Positions 5,365-5,470 of a DNA stretch of 5,470 bases are shown piece after piece. A program made the position numbers and the translations under genes. The first letter of the stretch is position 1, and every line of letters starts with the position of its first letter. Origin of the DNA: Halobacteriovoraceae bacterium. Lineage in GTDB: Bacteria; Bdellovibrionota; Bacteriovoracia; Bacteriovoracales; Bacteriovoracaceae. A model generated the notes under the pieces. It had not been told where the DNA came from. It saw only the letters and a program-made list of their open reading frames with translations, and searched no databases. The stretch spans positions 1 through 5,470 of the forward strand of contig JABJPQ010000144.1 of the NCBI GenBank assembly GCA_018663815.1, in the 5' to 3' direction.

Positions 5365-5394
5365 TTGACCAAAAGACAGTTTACGACATAGTAT
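5365..5394 (+). promoter_or_regulatory. Candidate promoter for the right-edge gene
   Basis: TTGACC (5365-5370) is followed by 18 nt and TAGTAT (5389-5394, 4/6 to the -10 consensus). Predicted transcription would start near 5401, about 35 nt before the ATG at 5436. An imperfect 8-bp inverted repeat (GTAAATTG 5360-5367, CAGTTTAC 5377-5384) overlaps the -35 and could be an operator. Confidence 0.42.
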
Positions 5395-5422
5395 TCAATA
5401 AAAAAGTCATACTCAAATTATC

Positions 5423-5428
5423 AGGAGG
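5423..5428 (+). promoter_or_regulatory. Consensus ribosome binding site of the right-edge gene
   Basis: AGGAGG lies 7 nt before ATG 5436. It is the strongest Shine-Dalgarno in the window and suggests a well-translated product. Confidence 0.8.
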
Positions 5429-5435
5429 CCATTAA

Positions 5436-5470
5436 ATGAAAGAACACAACTTTATTCAAGCTTTAAGAGA
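5436..5470 (+). CDS. Start of an unidentified gene, cut by the right edge
   Basis: The first 11 codons read MKEHNFIQALR and stay open to the window end. The start is well supported by AGGAGG at 5423-5428 and a promoter-like element 42 bp upstream. The visible residues are hydrophilic and show no signal peptide, so the protein is probably cytoplasmic. Too little is present to name a family. Confidence 0.7.
   Translation, partial: MKEHNFIQALR

Noticed and set aside
1..5470. CRISPR array, tRNA/rRNA, transposase or phage genes
   Set aside because: No regularly spaced repeats, no cloverleaf or rRNA-like segments, and all long frames are accounted for by the genes listed.

Overview
This is an AT-rich, gene-dense bacterial window with six protein-coding genes. 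Two are cut by the window edges. I see no rRNA, tRNA, CRISPR array or insertion sequence. The low GC, a histidine kinase with a GHD-type H-box, a BdbC-like DsbB, and a secreted protein whose C-terminal half starts at a Pro-Asn-Cys motif with a later Gly-Asp...His-Val pattern suggest a Gram-negative-type organism, perhaps Bdellovibrionota/Bacteriovoracales. That assignment is an impression from protein style, not a database match.

Region by region: (1) 1-1008 (+) is the 3' part of a membrane-bound sensor histidine kinase that continues off the left edge. (2) 1020-2036 (-) converges on it with an 11-bp gap and encodes an unrecognised membrane-anchored, helix-rich, possibly TPR-like protein. (3) 2037-2242 is a divergent promoter region. 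It holds a near-consensus sigma70-type promoter for the minus-strand gene and two similar promoter-like units, 38 bp apart, facing right. (4) 2243-3867 (+) is a three-gene thiol-disulfide cassette: a DsbB/BdbC-type quinone-linked oxidase, a membrane-anchored DsbA-like thioredoxin-fold protein (CESC active site) overlapping it by 11 bp, and a membrane-anchored TlpA/ScsD-like thioredoxin (WCGPC). (5) 3933-5186 (+) is a secreted protein with a long helical N-terminal region and a C-terminal domain resembling NlpC/P60 (papain-like) cysteine peptidases. Its start region is odd: the best Shine-Dalgarno/ATG pair is out of frame. (6) 5187-5435 holds an 11-bp inverted repeat ending in a T-run (probable terminator), short repeats, a promoter-like element and a strong RBS. 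(7) 5436 onward is the first 11 codons of another gene.

Working model (inference): DsbB re-oxidises the DsbA-like protein using membrane quinones, and the DsbA-like protein introduces disulfides in exported proteins. The TlpA/ScsD-like protein would act on a dedicated envelope substrate. The following secreted protein contains three cysteines, one probably catalytic, and is a candidate client, but its co-transcription with the cassette is not proven.
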